Assembly (NCBI GenBank): GCA_023957155.1
Contig: JAMLHK010000004.1
Span: 186,001-250,000, forward strand
From: Chitinophagaceae bacterium
Lineage (GTDB): Bacteria > Bacteroidota > Bacteroidia > Chitinophagales > Chitinophagaceae
DNA length: 64,000 nt
Reading direction: 5' to 3'
The stretch's first letter is position 1, and every line of letters begins with the position of its first letter. Shown in pieces: positions 17,490-25,869 of this stretch. A program made the position numbers and the translations under genes. The notes under the pieces are model-generated. The model made no database searches. It worked only from the letters and a program-made list of their open reading frames with translations, and was not told the origin of the DNA.

Positions 17490-19376
17490 TCAATACTTCA
17501 AAAAAGCATCGTACAGCATTTGCATATATGCCTTCCCCTTCCTAAGATTTGACTCCAGATCTCCTGACACACTGTTCTGCAGTACCTTTTGCGCCCGATT
17601 GTCAAAAATAACCGTGCCGCCGGGTGTCAGCCATCCAAAGCCATCATCAAAAGTATAAAAAGCAAACTGCTGTCGCTGCGGCAACAAAAGATCATTGCTC
17701 CACGTAAATAACTTGTCGTTTAGTCCTAATTGTTTTGCCAGCGTACCGGCTATATCAGTTTGAGAACCCAGGGTATTTATTCTTACCGCTTTGTATTCGT
17801 CCTTTAATACCTCTCCAAAAAGGAGCAGCGGAATATGATAACGGGCCGGTTCATCAAACCTGCTGTTCAATGGTAAAACATGCCCATGATCTGCTACCAG
17901 CACAAACAAAGTGTGCTCATACCATGCTGTATTTTTAATCGAATCCAGTAATTCCCCTAACGACTGATCTGTAAAATAGCAGGCATTCTTAAATTTTTCT
18001 TCCAGGCTGTTGCCTTCAAATACCGGTTCCATAGGTACGGTAAACGGTTCGTGGCTACTTGAGGTAATCACGTATGAAAAAAACGGCTGAGTAAATGTTT
18101 TGCTTTCATGTGCAAATTTTTCAAAAAGCGATTTGTCGTCCACTCCCCACTTATTAAACTGCCGGGCCTCCGAAAAATCATCCTCCCCTATAACCCGGTC
18201 AAACCCGGCATGATAGGCGATAGTACTGAATCTCCCGAAGCCCAGCTCACCTCCGTAATAAAAATTATTTTCGTATCCCTTTTTTTTAAATTCAAGAGAG
18301 AGAAAAGGAAGGTGTTCAATTTTATCAGGCTGGTAAATAATGCTGGTTTGCGGCTGGGCGGGGAAACCGCTAAGCAAAGCAATGATCCCCTGGTCGGTTC
18401 GCACACCGCTTGCATAAATATTCGTAAACAATAAACCCTGATCAATCAACCGGTCTAATACGGGAGTTACCCCGCTATCCCCGTTCAGATCCTCTACCAC
18501 TCCCGCGGTAAAGCTTTCCAATTGTATAAAAACAACGTTCGGCGCCGGCTCTTTTAATATGGATATTGTTGAGTCAGCGCCGGGAACAGCATATAACTCC
18601 TGCACCAGCTCTTTAGCTTCCTGTAACGGCAAATACGAATAAATATTGACGTCCCCATCGCCGCTGTTTTTGGAAATACTCTTAAAAAGATGCCAGGTTG
18701 TATTTACCGCTGCATGATTGGCTATGGGTAACGGGCAAAAATAGGCAGCGCTTTCATTTACCGGGATTTGCTGTATTCCGCCCCGTATGCTTATGACGAT
18801 GGCAGCAGCGGCAGCCAGCATACCGATTGAAAATTCGACTTTCCCTCTATCATGAAAACGCCAGCCGGTAACCGGCGCTACAATCACTTTATACAATATC
18901 CAGCAAACAATACCCTGTAGCAGCATGATCACCGTTAGTAAGAAAAGGGGGGCGGATTGAATGGTTTCAAATGCTTCTGCAGGATAAGCCAGCATACTAA
19001 CAGCCCGGTAGTTTAGTTTAACCCCCCAGTTTGTATATAATCCCAAATCACTCCCCGAGATGATAACAGTGAGGATGATCAATATGAGCGTATACCATTT
19101 TATAAATACTTTAAAAAAAGAGCCGCCTGTAAAGTACTGAATGATCAATACCAAAAACGGTAACAGGGCAAAGTAACCGGCCAATGAAAAATCGAGCTGT
19201 AAGCCATGCCAAAAGCTCTCTATGCCCCGGGTAACCCCTGCTTCAGCAAACGAACGGGAGTAATACAGCACAAAGGTGAGCCGCTGTATAAAGAAAGCGA
19301 GTATCCAGAAAATATAATGACGCAGGAAATACGCAAGAATAAATTTTTTTCGGAGATATGTTTTGAGGATAATCAT
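17490..19376 (-). CDS. LTA synthase-like sulfatase, membrane-anchored
   Basis: The product has about five N-terminal membrane helices (to about residue 185) followed by a periplasmic alkaline-phosphatase/sulfatase domain. FIQLESFTAG carries the probable metal Glu and nucleophile Thr, and ADHGHVLP the metal-binding Asp and His. This is the architecture of lipoteichoic acid synthase and of phosphoglycerol or phosphoethanolamine transferases. Gram-negative Bacteroidota lack LTA, so the likely target is a glycan or lipid of the envelope, not identified here. I chose the ATG at 19376 (628 residues) over the in-frame GTG ten codons upstream. It is divergent from rlmN. Confidence 0.85.
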   Translation of the reverse strand: MIILKTYLRKKFILAYFLRHYIFWILAFFIQRLTFVLYYSRSFAEAGVTRGIESFWHGLQLDFSLAGYFALLPFLVLIIQYFTGGSFFKVFIKWYTLILIILTVIISGSDLGLYTNWGVKLNYRAVSMLAYPAEAFETIQSAPLFLLTVIMLLQGIVCWILYKVIVAPVTGWRFHDRGKVEFSIGMLAAAAAIVISIRGGIQQIPVNESAAYFCPLPIANHAAVNTTWHLFKSISKNSGDGDVNIYSYLPLQEAKELVQELYAVPGADSTISILKEPAPNVVFIQLESFTAGVVEDLNGDSGVTPVLDRLIDQGLLFTNIYASGVRTDQGIIALLSGFPAQPQTSIIYQPDKIEHLPFLSLEFKKKGYENNFYYGGELGFGRFSTIAYHAGFDRVIGEDDFSEARQFNKWGVDDKSLFEKFAHESKTFTQPFFSYVITSSSHEPFTVPMEPVFEGNSLEEKFKNACYFTDQSLGELLDSIKNTAWYEHTLFVLVADHGHVLPLNSRFDEPARYHIPLLLFGEVLKDEYKAVRINTLGSQTDIAGTLAKQLGLNDKLFTWSNDLLLPQRQQFAFYTFDDGFGWLTPGGTVIFDNRAQKVLQNSVSGDLESNLRKGKAYMQMLYDAFLKY

Positions 19377-19558
19377 GAATGGTTCGCCATTGTAAATCAG
19401 CAGCACAATTTAAGTGTATTTGCCCAAGGATTATTTAAGATATCAGATCAGCTGCTTTAGAGAACCCGGTTAGCCTGCTGTTCTGCCAACAGTAAACAGG
19501 GTATACTTTTCTTTTAAGTCAGGGGGAGGGCAAATTTCTTAACGGAACCGGCTTTGCC

Positions 19559-19566
19559 TATCTTTG
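19559..19566 (+). promoter_or_regulatory. Promoter -7 box directly before rlmN
   Basis: TATCTTTG matches TAnnTTTG exactly and ends 4 bp before the rlmN ATG, so the transcript would start at or next to the start codon. The position expected for the -33 TTG is T-rich (TCT) but not a match. Confidence 0.4.
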
Positions 19567-19570
19567 CAGA

Positions 19571-20620
19571 ATGCAACCGGCAAAAAAAACAAATATTCGT
19601 GATCTTAGTCTTGAGGAAATAGAGCAATATTTCGAGCAGGCGGGTGAAAAAAAATTCAGGGTCAGCCAGGTATATGAATGGCTGTGGAAAAAGCATGCCC
19701 ATAGTTTTGAGGAGATGACCAACCTGAGTAAATCATTGAGAATCAAGCTAAATGAAGATTTTGTTCTGCCGGCGCTAACCACGGACACCTCACAGCTTTC
19801 AGCTGACGGAACGATAAAAACCCGGTTTAAAACGGTAGACGGGCACTTGGTGGAAGGCGTACTTATCCCCACCGAAAACAGGCAGACCGCCTGTGTATCA
19901 TCTCAAATTGGCTGCAGCCTGGGCTGTAAGTTTTGTGCTACCGGCTACATGGGTCGCAAACGCAATCTCCATTTTGACGAAATTTATGATGAAGTGGTAC
20001 TGCTTAACCGGCAGGCAGAAAAAAACTACGAAAAAAAACTAAGCAATATCGTTTTCATGGGGATGGGTGAGCCCCTGCTCAACTATAAAAATGTATTAAA
20101 AGCCATCGAACGTATTTCTTCACCGGACGGACTGGGAATGAGCGCAAGAAGGATCACCCTGTCTACGGCAGGCATTGCAAAAATGATCCGGCAGCTTGGC
20201 GATGACCAGGTAAGATTTAAGCTGGCGCTTTCTTTACACGCTGCCAACGACAAGAAACGGCACGAAATCATGCCTATCAATGATACCAATAATATCAAAT
20301 CGCTGGTAGACGCACTGAATTATTTTTATAAGCAGACCCGTAACGAAATTACCTTAGAATATATCCTTTTTAAAGACTTCAACGATTCCCTGCAGGACGC
20401 GGATGAGCTGGTAAAAGTGTATCGCCAGATACCCGCCGATTTAATAAACATCATTGAATACAACCCGATAGATCTCGCCCGCTTTTCAAAACCTGACGAA
20501 GTTACTACAGAAAACTTTATGCAGTACCTCGAAAAAAACAGGGTGAATGCAAGACTGAGAAGAAGCCGGGGAAAAGACATTGACGCCGCATGCGGTCAAT
20601 TAGCGAACAAGGGAAAATAA
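19571..20620 (+). CDS. rlmN: 23S rRNA (adenine2503-C2)-methyltransferase
   Basis: RlmN is a radical-SAM enzyme that methylates A2503 of 23S rRNA and A37 of some tRNAs. The 349-residue product has the radical cluster motif Cys115-x3-Cys119-x2-Cys122 (SQIGCSLGCKFCATG) and a second catalytic Cys343 in DIDAACGQL near the C-terminus, as required. It leads a plus-strand run with two pseudouridine synthases, 36 bp before the next gene, so this is an RNA-modification cluster. Full length. Confidence 0.97.
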   Translation: MQPAKKTNIRDLSLEEIEQYFEQAGEKKFRVSQVYEWLWKKHAHSFEEMTNLSKSLRIKLNEDFVLPALTTDTSQLSADGTIKTRFKTVDGHLVEGVLIPTENRQTACVSSQIGCSLGCKFCATGYMGRKRNLHFDEIYDEVVLLNRQAEKNYEKKLSNIVFMGMGEPLLNYKNVLKAIERISSPDGLGMSARRITLSTAGIAKMIRQLGDDQVRFKLALSLHAANDKKRHEIMPINDTNNIKSLVDALNYFYKQTRNEITLEYILFKDFNDSLQDADELVKVYRQIPADLINIIEYNPIDLARFSKPDEVTTENFMQYLEKNRVNARLRRSRGKDIDAACGQLANKGK

Positions 20621-20656
20621 CAACCATCCACCATCATACAGTACATCTCTACGAAT

Positions 20657-21769
20657 ATGAGCAGAAAACCATTCGAAAAGTTCATTAACCAGCCGGAGAG
20701 CGGGGCAAAGAAAAAAGAAAGGATACGCCAGGAGAAGAAGAAGATGCGGGAGGAAAAGAACGCGTGGTTTGAGGAACAGAAAAGATTAGCGCGGGAAAGA
20801 AAAAATGAAGCACGCCAGGGGAATACTTCCGGATTACGCAATTCCGGCAGCAGGTCTGAGAATCTAAAGGCGGAACCCGGGCCGAAACGCGGCGGGGTCC
20901 GGAAACCGGGGGAAAAACTGTATAGTAATCCTCATCGTACTACCCGGCCCATTATTAAGAAAAAGACTGCACCCCTGGAAAACACAGCTTCTGAAAAAAC
21001 CCGGACTCTCTCAACGTCTGCGGATAATGATCAGATGCCATTAAACAAATTCATAGCCTGGAGCGGAGTATGTGGCAGGCGTGAAGCGGCAGAGCTGATT
21101 AAAGCCGGGAAAGTAAAAGTGAATAACCAGACCATTACGGAGCCGCCATTCCGGGTTAGTCAGAAAGACCATATTAAAGTTAACGGCAAAAAAATTTCCA
21201 TACAAAAGAACCTCGTATACATCCTGCTTAATAAACCTAAAGATTATATTACCACAACAGATGATCCCGAAGGACGGAAAACAGTAATGGACCTGGTAAA
21301 GAGAGCAACAGCAGAAAGAGTGTTCCCCGTGGGCCGGTTAGACCGCAATACGACCGGTGTATTACTCATTACCAATGATGGTGAACTGGCACAGCGTCTT
21401 ACCCATCCTAAATATGAAATAAAGAAAGTGTATGAAGTGCATGTAGACAAGCCGGTTACGCGGCAGCAACTGGATCTTATTGCCGGCGGTATTATGCTGG
21501 AAGACGGGTTCATTCAGCCTGACGCAATAGCTTATGCTAATGCCAACGATAAAAGTATGATCGGCATAGAGATCCATAGCGGGAAAAACCGGATTGTAAG
21601 ACGGATTTTTGAGCACTTTGGCTTTAAAGTAAAAAACCTCGACCGGGTGATGTACGGCATCTTCACCAAAAAGAACATTGAAAGAGGTAAATGGCGTATG
21701 CTTACGGAAAAAGAGATCCGCTTATTAAAACACCTGAACACGTCTTTCGGCAACAAAAAAACCTCCTAA
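20657..21769 (+). CDS. RsuA/RluB-family pseudouridine synthase with long basic N-terminus
   Basis: The 370-residue product converts uridine to pseudouridine in rRNA. An S4 RNA-binding domain (about residues 126-175, MPLNKFIAWSGVCGRREAAE) precedes the catalytic domain with GRLDRNTTGVLLITNDGEL, where the Asp is the nucleophile. The first 120 or so residues are unusually long, low-complexity and rich in Lys, Arg and Glu, and probably disordered. RluB or RluE/F-type specificity is likely but cannot be assigned. It lies 36 bp after rlmN and 6 bp before the next pseudouridine synthase. Confidence 0.9.
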   Translation: MSRKPFEKFINQPESGAKKKERIRQEKKKMREEKNAWFEEQKRLARERKNEARQGNTSGLRNSGSRSENLKAEPGPKRGGVRKPGEKLYSNPHRTTRPIIKKKTAPLENTASEKTRTLSTSADNDQMPLNKFIAWSGVCGRREAAELIKAGKVKVNNQTITEPPFRVSQKDHIKVNGKKISIQKNLVYILLNKPKDYITTTDDPEGRKTVMDLVKRATAERVFPVGRLDRNTTGVLLITNDGELAQRLTHPKYEIKKVYEVHVDKPVTRQQLDLIAGGIMLEDGFIQPDAIAYANANDKSMIGIEIHSGKNRIVRRIFEHFGFKVKNLDRVMYGIFTKKNIERGKWRMLTEKEIRLLKHLNTSFGNKKTS

Positions 21770-21775
21770 CCTGTT

Positions 21776-22498
21776 GTGCAAAAATTAAACCCTGAAATTA
21801 TTTTTGAAAACGAAGCTTTCGTGGCGGTAAACAAACCTTCCGGCCTGTTATCTGTTCCTGACAGGGAAGGGAAAGGAAGTACATTAAAGCAATGGTTACA
21901 GGAGCGATACGGCGAGATATGGACGATACACCGCTTAGATAAGGATACCAGCGGTATCATATTATTCGCCAAAGACGAGAAGAGCCATAAATATTTATCA
22001 AGGCTCTTTGAACACCGGGAAGTAGAGAAATATTATACCGGACTGGTGCATGGGGTTCCCGCCAATAAAAGCGGATCGGTGGATGCTGCCATTATGGAAC
22101 ACCCGGTAAAAAAGGGGTGGATGATAACCCATAAAAAAGGCAAGCCTGCACTCACGGATTATACGGTCATTGAAAGTTTTGGTAACTATTCCCTTATCCG
22201 GTTTCGCATTCATACGGGCCGTACGCACCAGGTACGCGTACACATGAAGCACATTGGTCACCCCATAGTATGTGATCCATTGTACGGGAATGGCGAGCCG
22301 GTGTTACTTTCCTCCATCAAAAAGAAATTCAACCTTTCTAAAAAAGAAGAAGAGGAACGTCCTCTTTTCAGCCGCTTAGCGCTTCATGCAGAACGATTAC
22401 AATTTACCGATATTCAAAAACAGGAACATCTCCTGGAAGCCGCCTTACCTAAAGATATAAGGGCTTTTTTACAGCAGCTCCGGAAATGGAAATCCTAA
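21776..22498 (+). CDS. RluA-family pseudouridine synthase
   Basis: The 240-residue protein has the RluA catalytic motif HRLDKDTSGIILFAKD (about residues 51-66, Asp nucleophile) and GRTHQVRVHMKHIGHPIVCD, the family RNA-binding signature. No S4 domain precedes it, as in RluA, RluC-short and TruC relatives. It starts with GTG, 6 bp after the preceding pseudouridine synthase stop, so coupling is likely. The target, rRNA or tRNA, is not resolved. Confidence 0.9.
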   Translation: MQKLNPEIIFENEAFVAVNKPSGLLSVPDREGKGSTLKQWLQERYGEIWTIHRLDKDTSGIILFAKDEKSHKYLSRLFEHREVEKYYTGLVHGVPANKSGSVDAAIMEHPVKKGWMITHKKGKPALTDYTVIESFGNYSLIRFRIHTGRTHQVRVHMKHIGHPIVCDPLYGNGEPVLLSSIKKKFNLSKKEEEERPLFSRLALHAERLQFTDIQKQEHLLEAALPKDIRAFLQQLRKWKS

Positions 22499-22725
22499 CG
22501 GGGAAATAGCGATCTGCACCCTGCCTGTCGGATGCATTATAGATATTATTAGAAAAACAGCTTATCCTGGGGATACTTTTTCAATTCTTCATTCTTTTGG
22601 AATTTGTTTGCAATTTTTCAATCACCGATCTACTCCTATAGCTTTCAACAGTAAAATTTCCGGTCTTCTGACAGGGTGCTATCTCCCTTTCCGGCTGTTT
22701 TATCTTTTCCCGGTATAGCCTTCCA

Positions 22726-23715
22726 TCATACCAGCAACCTCCTGCACTCTTTTAACAGCACCTCTTTATTGATGGCCGCAGTACCCACAATTTCACATAC
22801 CAGTCCGCCGGCAATATTGGCGATCTCCGCCATCAGCTTTACGTTATGTGTAGCGGCATATACCAGGGAAGCAACTGCTATTACCGTATCGCCCGCACCG
22901 CTTACATCGGCTATATTGCGCAAATGGGACGGGATTATTCCCCCGGTATCTTTCTGCCGGTAAAACACGCCTTTTTCAGAGAGGGTAATAAAAGAGAGCC
23001 GATGGTTCAGCTTTGCAGATAATGCAGTATGAATATCTTCCAGCAGTTGTTCATTTACTTCATTAGTAAGCACGTTCAGCCCTTCCTTTACTTCTTTTAA
23101 ATTCGGCTTAAAAATATCCACCTCTTTATAGGCAAAAAAGTTTTCCCGCTTCGGATCAACAGCGGTAATAATCCCGTTTCGCCGGCAAAGGGCAATTACC
23201 CTTTGTATAACGGTTGACGTAAGTACCCCCTTATTGTAATCTTCCAGGATAATTACCTGGGGTTTTTCGTTCGCTATGAAATCCTCCACAGCCCGTACCA
23301 GCCTGTTTTCATCCGTATCTTCCAGGTTACCGGTAATTTCCTGGTCAAGCCGCATCATTTGCTGATTGCGGCCGATAACCCGTATTTTATTTGTGGTAAC
23401 CCGCCGATCACTTTGTAACAGGTATGCGGTATCAATACCCTCTTCCGAAAATATTTTTTGAAGTGTATTTCCATCCTCGTCACTTCCGGTTACCGATATG
23501 ATGGTTGCTTTTGCACCCAGTGAGCAAATATTTAAGGCCACATTACCCGCGCCACCAAGCCGGTATTCTTTTTTATTTATCGCCACAACCGGTACGGGCG
23601 CTTCCGGCGATATCCGCTCTACCCTGCCCCAGAGGTAAGTATCCAGCATCACATCTCCTATAATGCCTGCTTTAATATGAGTAAAGGATTGGAATATTTC
23701 TGCTATATCAGTCAT
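22726..23715 (-). CDS. rfaE1: D-glycero-beta-D-manno-heptose-7-phosphate kinase
   Basis: The product is a PfkB-fold kinase matching the N-terminal domain of HldE/RfaE. GDVMLDTYLWGRVERISPEAP is split here by convention: GDVMLDTYLWG and ERISPEAPVPVV are the typical motifs, followed by LGGAGNVALN and the C-terminal SGAGDTVIAV with the catalytic Asp. It phosphorylates heptose-7-phosphate at C1 for ADP-heptose and LPS inner core. The start at 23715 (329 residues) fits homologues; an ATG at 23754 overlaps the upstream permease stop as ATGA and is a plausible coupled start. No cytidylyl/adenylyltransferase domain follows. Confidence 0.88.
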   Translation of the reverse strand: MTDIAEIFQSFTHIKAGIIGDVMLDTYLWGRVERISPEAPVPVVAINKKEYRLGGAGNVALNICSLGAKATIISVTGSDEDGNTLQKIFSEEGIDTAYLLQSDRRVTTNKIRVIGRNQQMMRLDQEITGNLEDTDENRLVRAVEDFIANEKPQVIILEDYNKGVLTSTVIQRVIALCRRNGIITAVDPKRENFFAYKEVDIFKPNLKEVKEGLNVLTNEVNEQLLEDIHTALSAKLNHRLSFITLSEKGVFYRQKDTGGIIPSHLRNIADVSGAGDTVIAVASLVYAATHNVKLMAEIANIAGGLVCEIVGTAAINKEVLLKECRRLLV

Positions 23716-23750
23716 GTTCAGGAATATTTGAAATAGATGATCTGAGCCGG

Positions 23751-25172
23751 TCATACTCCCCATCTTCGCTTTGCCAGGTAATACGCCGGGATGCCCAGTA
23801 AAATAATACCCAGGCCGGGAATAGTATATTTGCGCTCAAAAATCAATAACAATACAGCTAATGCCGTAGCCGCCAGTATATATACCATCGGCAACACCGG
23901 ATAACCAAATGCTTTATAACTCCGCGGAATGCCGGGTTGCTTTTTACGTAAGATATAAATACCGAAAATAGTAAGTATGTAAAACACCAGCACACCAAAT
24001 ATTACCATCGCCAGCAGATCATTATAGCTGCCGGTAAGACATAAAAAGGAAGCCCATATACATTGTATCCATAAACCCCTGCCCGGCACACTGTAGCGGT
24101 TTAAATTACCCGCACTTTTAAAAAATAGCCCATCCTTTGCCATAGTATAATATATGCGGGCACCCGCCAATATCAATCCGTTATTACAGCCAAAAGTAGA
24201 GATCATGATCATGATTGCCACAATAAGTGAACCGCGGTTGCCAAAAATACGCTCTGCTGCCGCCACGCCTACCCTGTCATTGGCAGCAAATGCAATTTCC
24301 TGAAAAGGAAGAACAGCCAGGTACATTAAGTTAGCAGCCACATAAATAACCGTAACCATAGCGGTTCCCAGGAACAGGGCTCTGCCAATATTTTTTTGAG
24401 GTGACCTGATCTCCGCAGCTATAAAAGTTACATTATTCCAGGCATCACTGCTGAACAGGCTCCCTTTCATGGAAACGGCAACAGCGCCAAACAAGGCCAA
24501 TCCGGAGAGAAGCGTTGTTACGGTCTGCCCGTCTACAACAGCAACTGTACTGAACTCCCAGGCATGCTGCCAGTTGGCATTCCATATTTCCGCTTTCGCA
24601 CCAATTAAAAGCCCGGACACGGTAAGACCTACCAACAACAGGATCTTGATTAACGTAAAGCTGGTTTGAATGAATTTACCATTCTTAACACCGCGACTGT
24701 TAATATAAGTCAGCAAAATAACAGAAAGAATAGCCAGTAGCTGTGCCCCCGAAATGGTAAAGCCATTATACGCAAATAAAATATGCTGCTCTCCGAAGAA
24801 AGGTATAAGATACGCAGTGAACTTAGCAAAGGCAACGGCTACCGCTGCAATGGTACCGGTTTGTATTACGCCAAACTGTGTCCATCCAAATAAAAAAGCA
24901 ACAAACGGGTTATACGCCTCTCTCAAATAAACATACTGTCCGCCCGCACGGGGAAACATACCCGATAGTTCCCCGTAACTCAACGCAGCGATTAAAGTGA
25001 TCAGTCCCGCCAGTATCCACATCAGCACCAGGGCTCCGGCACTACCTACATTACGCGCAATTTCAGCACTTACAATAAATATCCCCGACCCGATCATGGA
25101 ACCGGCCACAAGCATGGTTGCATCCAGCAAACCCAGTGCAGGCTTAAAATGCGTTGAAGAATTTTCTGCCAT
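23751..25172 (-). CDS. APC-family amino acid permease
   Basis: The 473-residue protein has 12 predicted helices. GLLDATMLVAGSMIGSGIFI (about residues 14-33) is the conserved unwound helix-1 substrate motif of the amino acid-polyamine-organocation family, LAT-like branch. It should exchange or import amino acids at the inner membrane; the substrate is not evident. Its ATG lies directly after an intrinsic terminator hairpin (see 25177-25198), and its stop overlaps a possible rfaE1 start. Full length. Confidence 0.9.
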   Translation of the reverse strand: MAENSSTHFKPALGLLDATMLVAGSMIGSGIFIVSAEIARNVGSAGALVLMWILAGLITLIAALSYGELSGMFPRAGGQYVYLREAYNPFVAFLFGWTQFGVIQTGTIAAVAVAFAKFTAYLIPFFGEQHILFAYNGFTISGAQLLAILSVILLTYINSRGVKNGKFIQTSFTLIKILLLVGLTVSGLLIGAKAEIWNANWQHAWEFSTVAVVDGQTVTTLLSGLALFGAVAVSMKGSLFSSDAWNNVTFIAAEIRSPQKNIGRALFLGTAMVTVIYVAANLMYLAVLPFQEIAFAANDRVGVAAAERIFGNRGSLIVAIMIMISTFGCNNGLILAGARIYYTMAKDGLFFKSAGNLNRYSVPGRGLWIQCIWASFLCLTGSYNDLLAMVIFGVLVFYILTIFGIYILRKKQPGIPRSYKAFGYPVLPMVYILAATALAVLLLIFERKYTIPGLGIILLGIPAYYLAKRRWGV

Positions 25173-25176
25173 AAAA

Positions 25177-25198
25177 AATCCCGGAACTTTCCGGGATT
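25177..25198 (-). terminator. Terminator hairpin abutting the permease start codon
   Basis: On the minus strand AATCCCGGAA pairs with TTCCGGGATT, followed by six T that end immediately before the ATG of the permease. The form fits an intrinsic terminator for ompH transcripts. Because it overlaps the permease leader it may also act as an attenuator. Confidence 0.7.
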
Positions 25199-25229
25199 TG
25201 AAGATAATACATTCTATCGCTCCTGAGTG

Positions 25230-25841
25230 CTATTTTTTCTTGTCTTCCTGGGGATACATGGCGTTCAACCCCGTAATTACTTCCTCGGTAATATTATATA
25301 TGGGATCTTCATACAAAAAGATATTTGCATTTTTAGAATAGGAAAAAACATACGTATACCCTCTTTCCTTGCAGTAGCCCGATAAATAATCATTTATTTT
25401 TTTGAAAATATCATCCCGCATAATCATCGCTTCCTGCTGAACATCCTGCTCCGTCTTCCGGCGCTGGTTTTCGAGGTACTGTAATTGCTGGTCGTATTCC
25501 TTCTTAAATATATCTGCCTCGGACTGGGTAATGGCATTTCCTTTTTGCAGAAAATCTATCCGGCGTTTATCCAATTGCTGGTATGCATTATTCAACTGGC
25601 GATCCAGCCCGTCTTTCTTTTTTTCAAACGCCTCAATTTTCCCTTTATAAAATTCAAACCGTGCGTCTATTGAATCCAGATCAACATAAGCGATCTTTAA
25701 TAATTTCGCCTGCGAAGTATCGCCGGAACGTGCTTCAGCAACTGCCTTCTGCAGGTTGCTGTATTTTGTCTGGCCCTGGTAAAACAACATACCCGCCAGT
25801 ATCAAAGCGATAGAACTCAGTACGATAGAAAGATATTTCAT
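25230..25841 (-). CDS. OmpH/Skp-family periplasmic chaperone
   Basis: The 203-residue product has an N-terminal hydrophobic segment (about residues 5-22) that could serve as signal or anchor, then the OmpH start IAYVDLDSIDARF and a long charged coiled coil (about 60-150) typical of Skp tentacles. It ends with YVFSYSKNANIFLYEDP, the conserved core strand. Skp holds unfolded outer-membrane proteins in the periplasm. It starts 28 bp after the rpoC stop, so it is likely read from the rpoBC transcript, which is an unusual neighbour for this gene. Confidence 0.9.
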   Translation of the reverse strand: MKYLSIVLSSIALILAGMLFYQGQTKYSNLQKAVAEARSGDTSQAKLLKIAYVDLDSIDARFEFYKGKIEAFEKKKDGLDRQLNNAYQQLDKRRIDFLQKGNAITQSEADIFKKEYDQQLQYLENQRRKTEQDVQQEAMIMRDDIFKKINDYLSGYCKERGYTYVFSYSKNANIFLYEDPIYNITEEVITGLNAMYPQEDKKK

Positions 25842-25869
25842 GCCTCCTGTGTCAGTTTATGATAACAAA

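Noticed and set aside
22499-22740. Minus-strand frame of about 55 codons after rfaE1 (TGNFTVESYRSRSVIEK and nearby)
   Set aside because: It has no usable start codon and overlaps the rfaE1 end; a second phase fragment beside it suggests chance or an old remnant. I left it out of the features.
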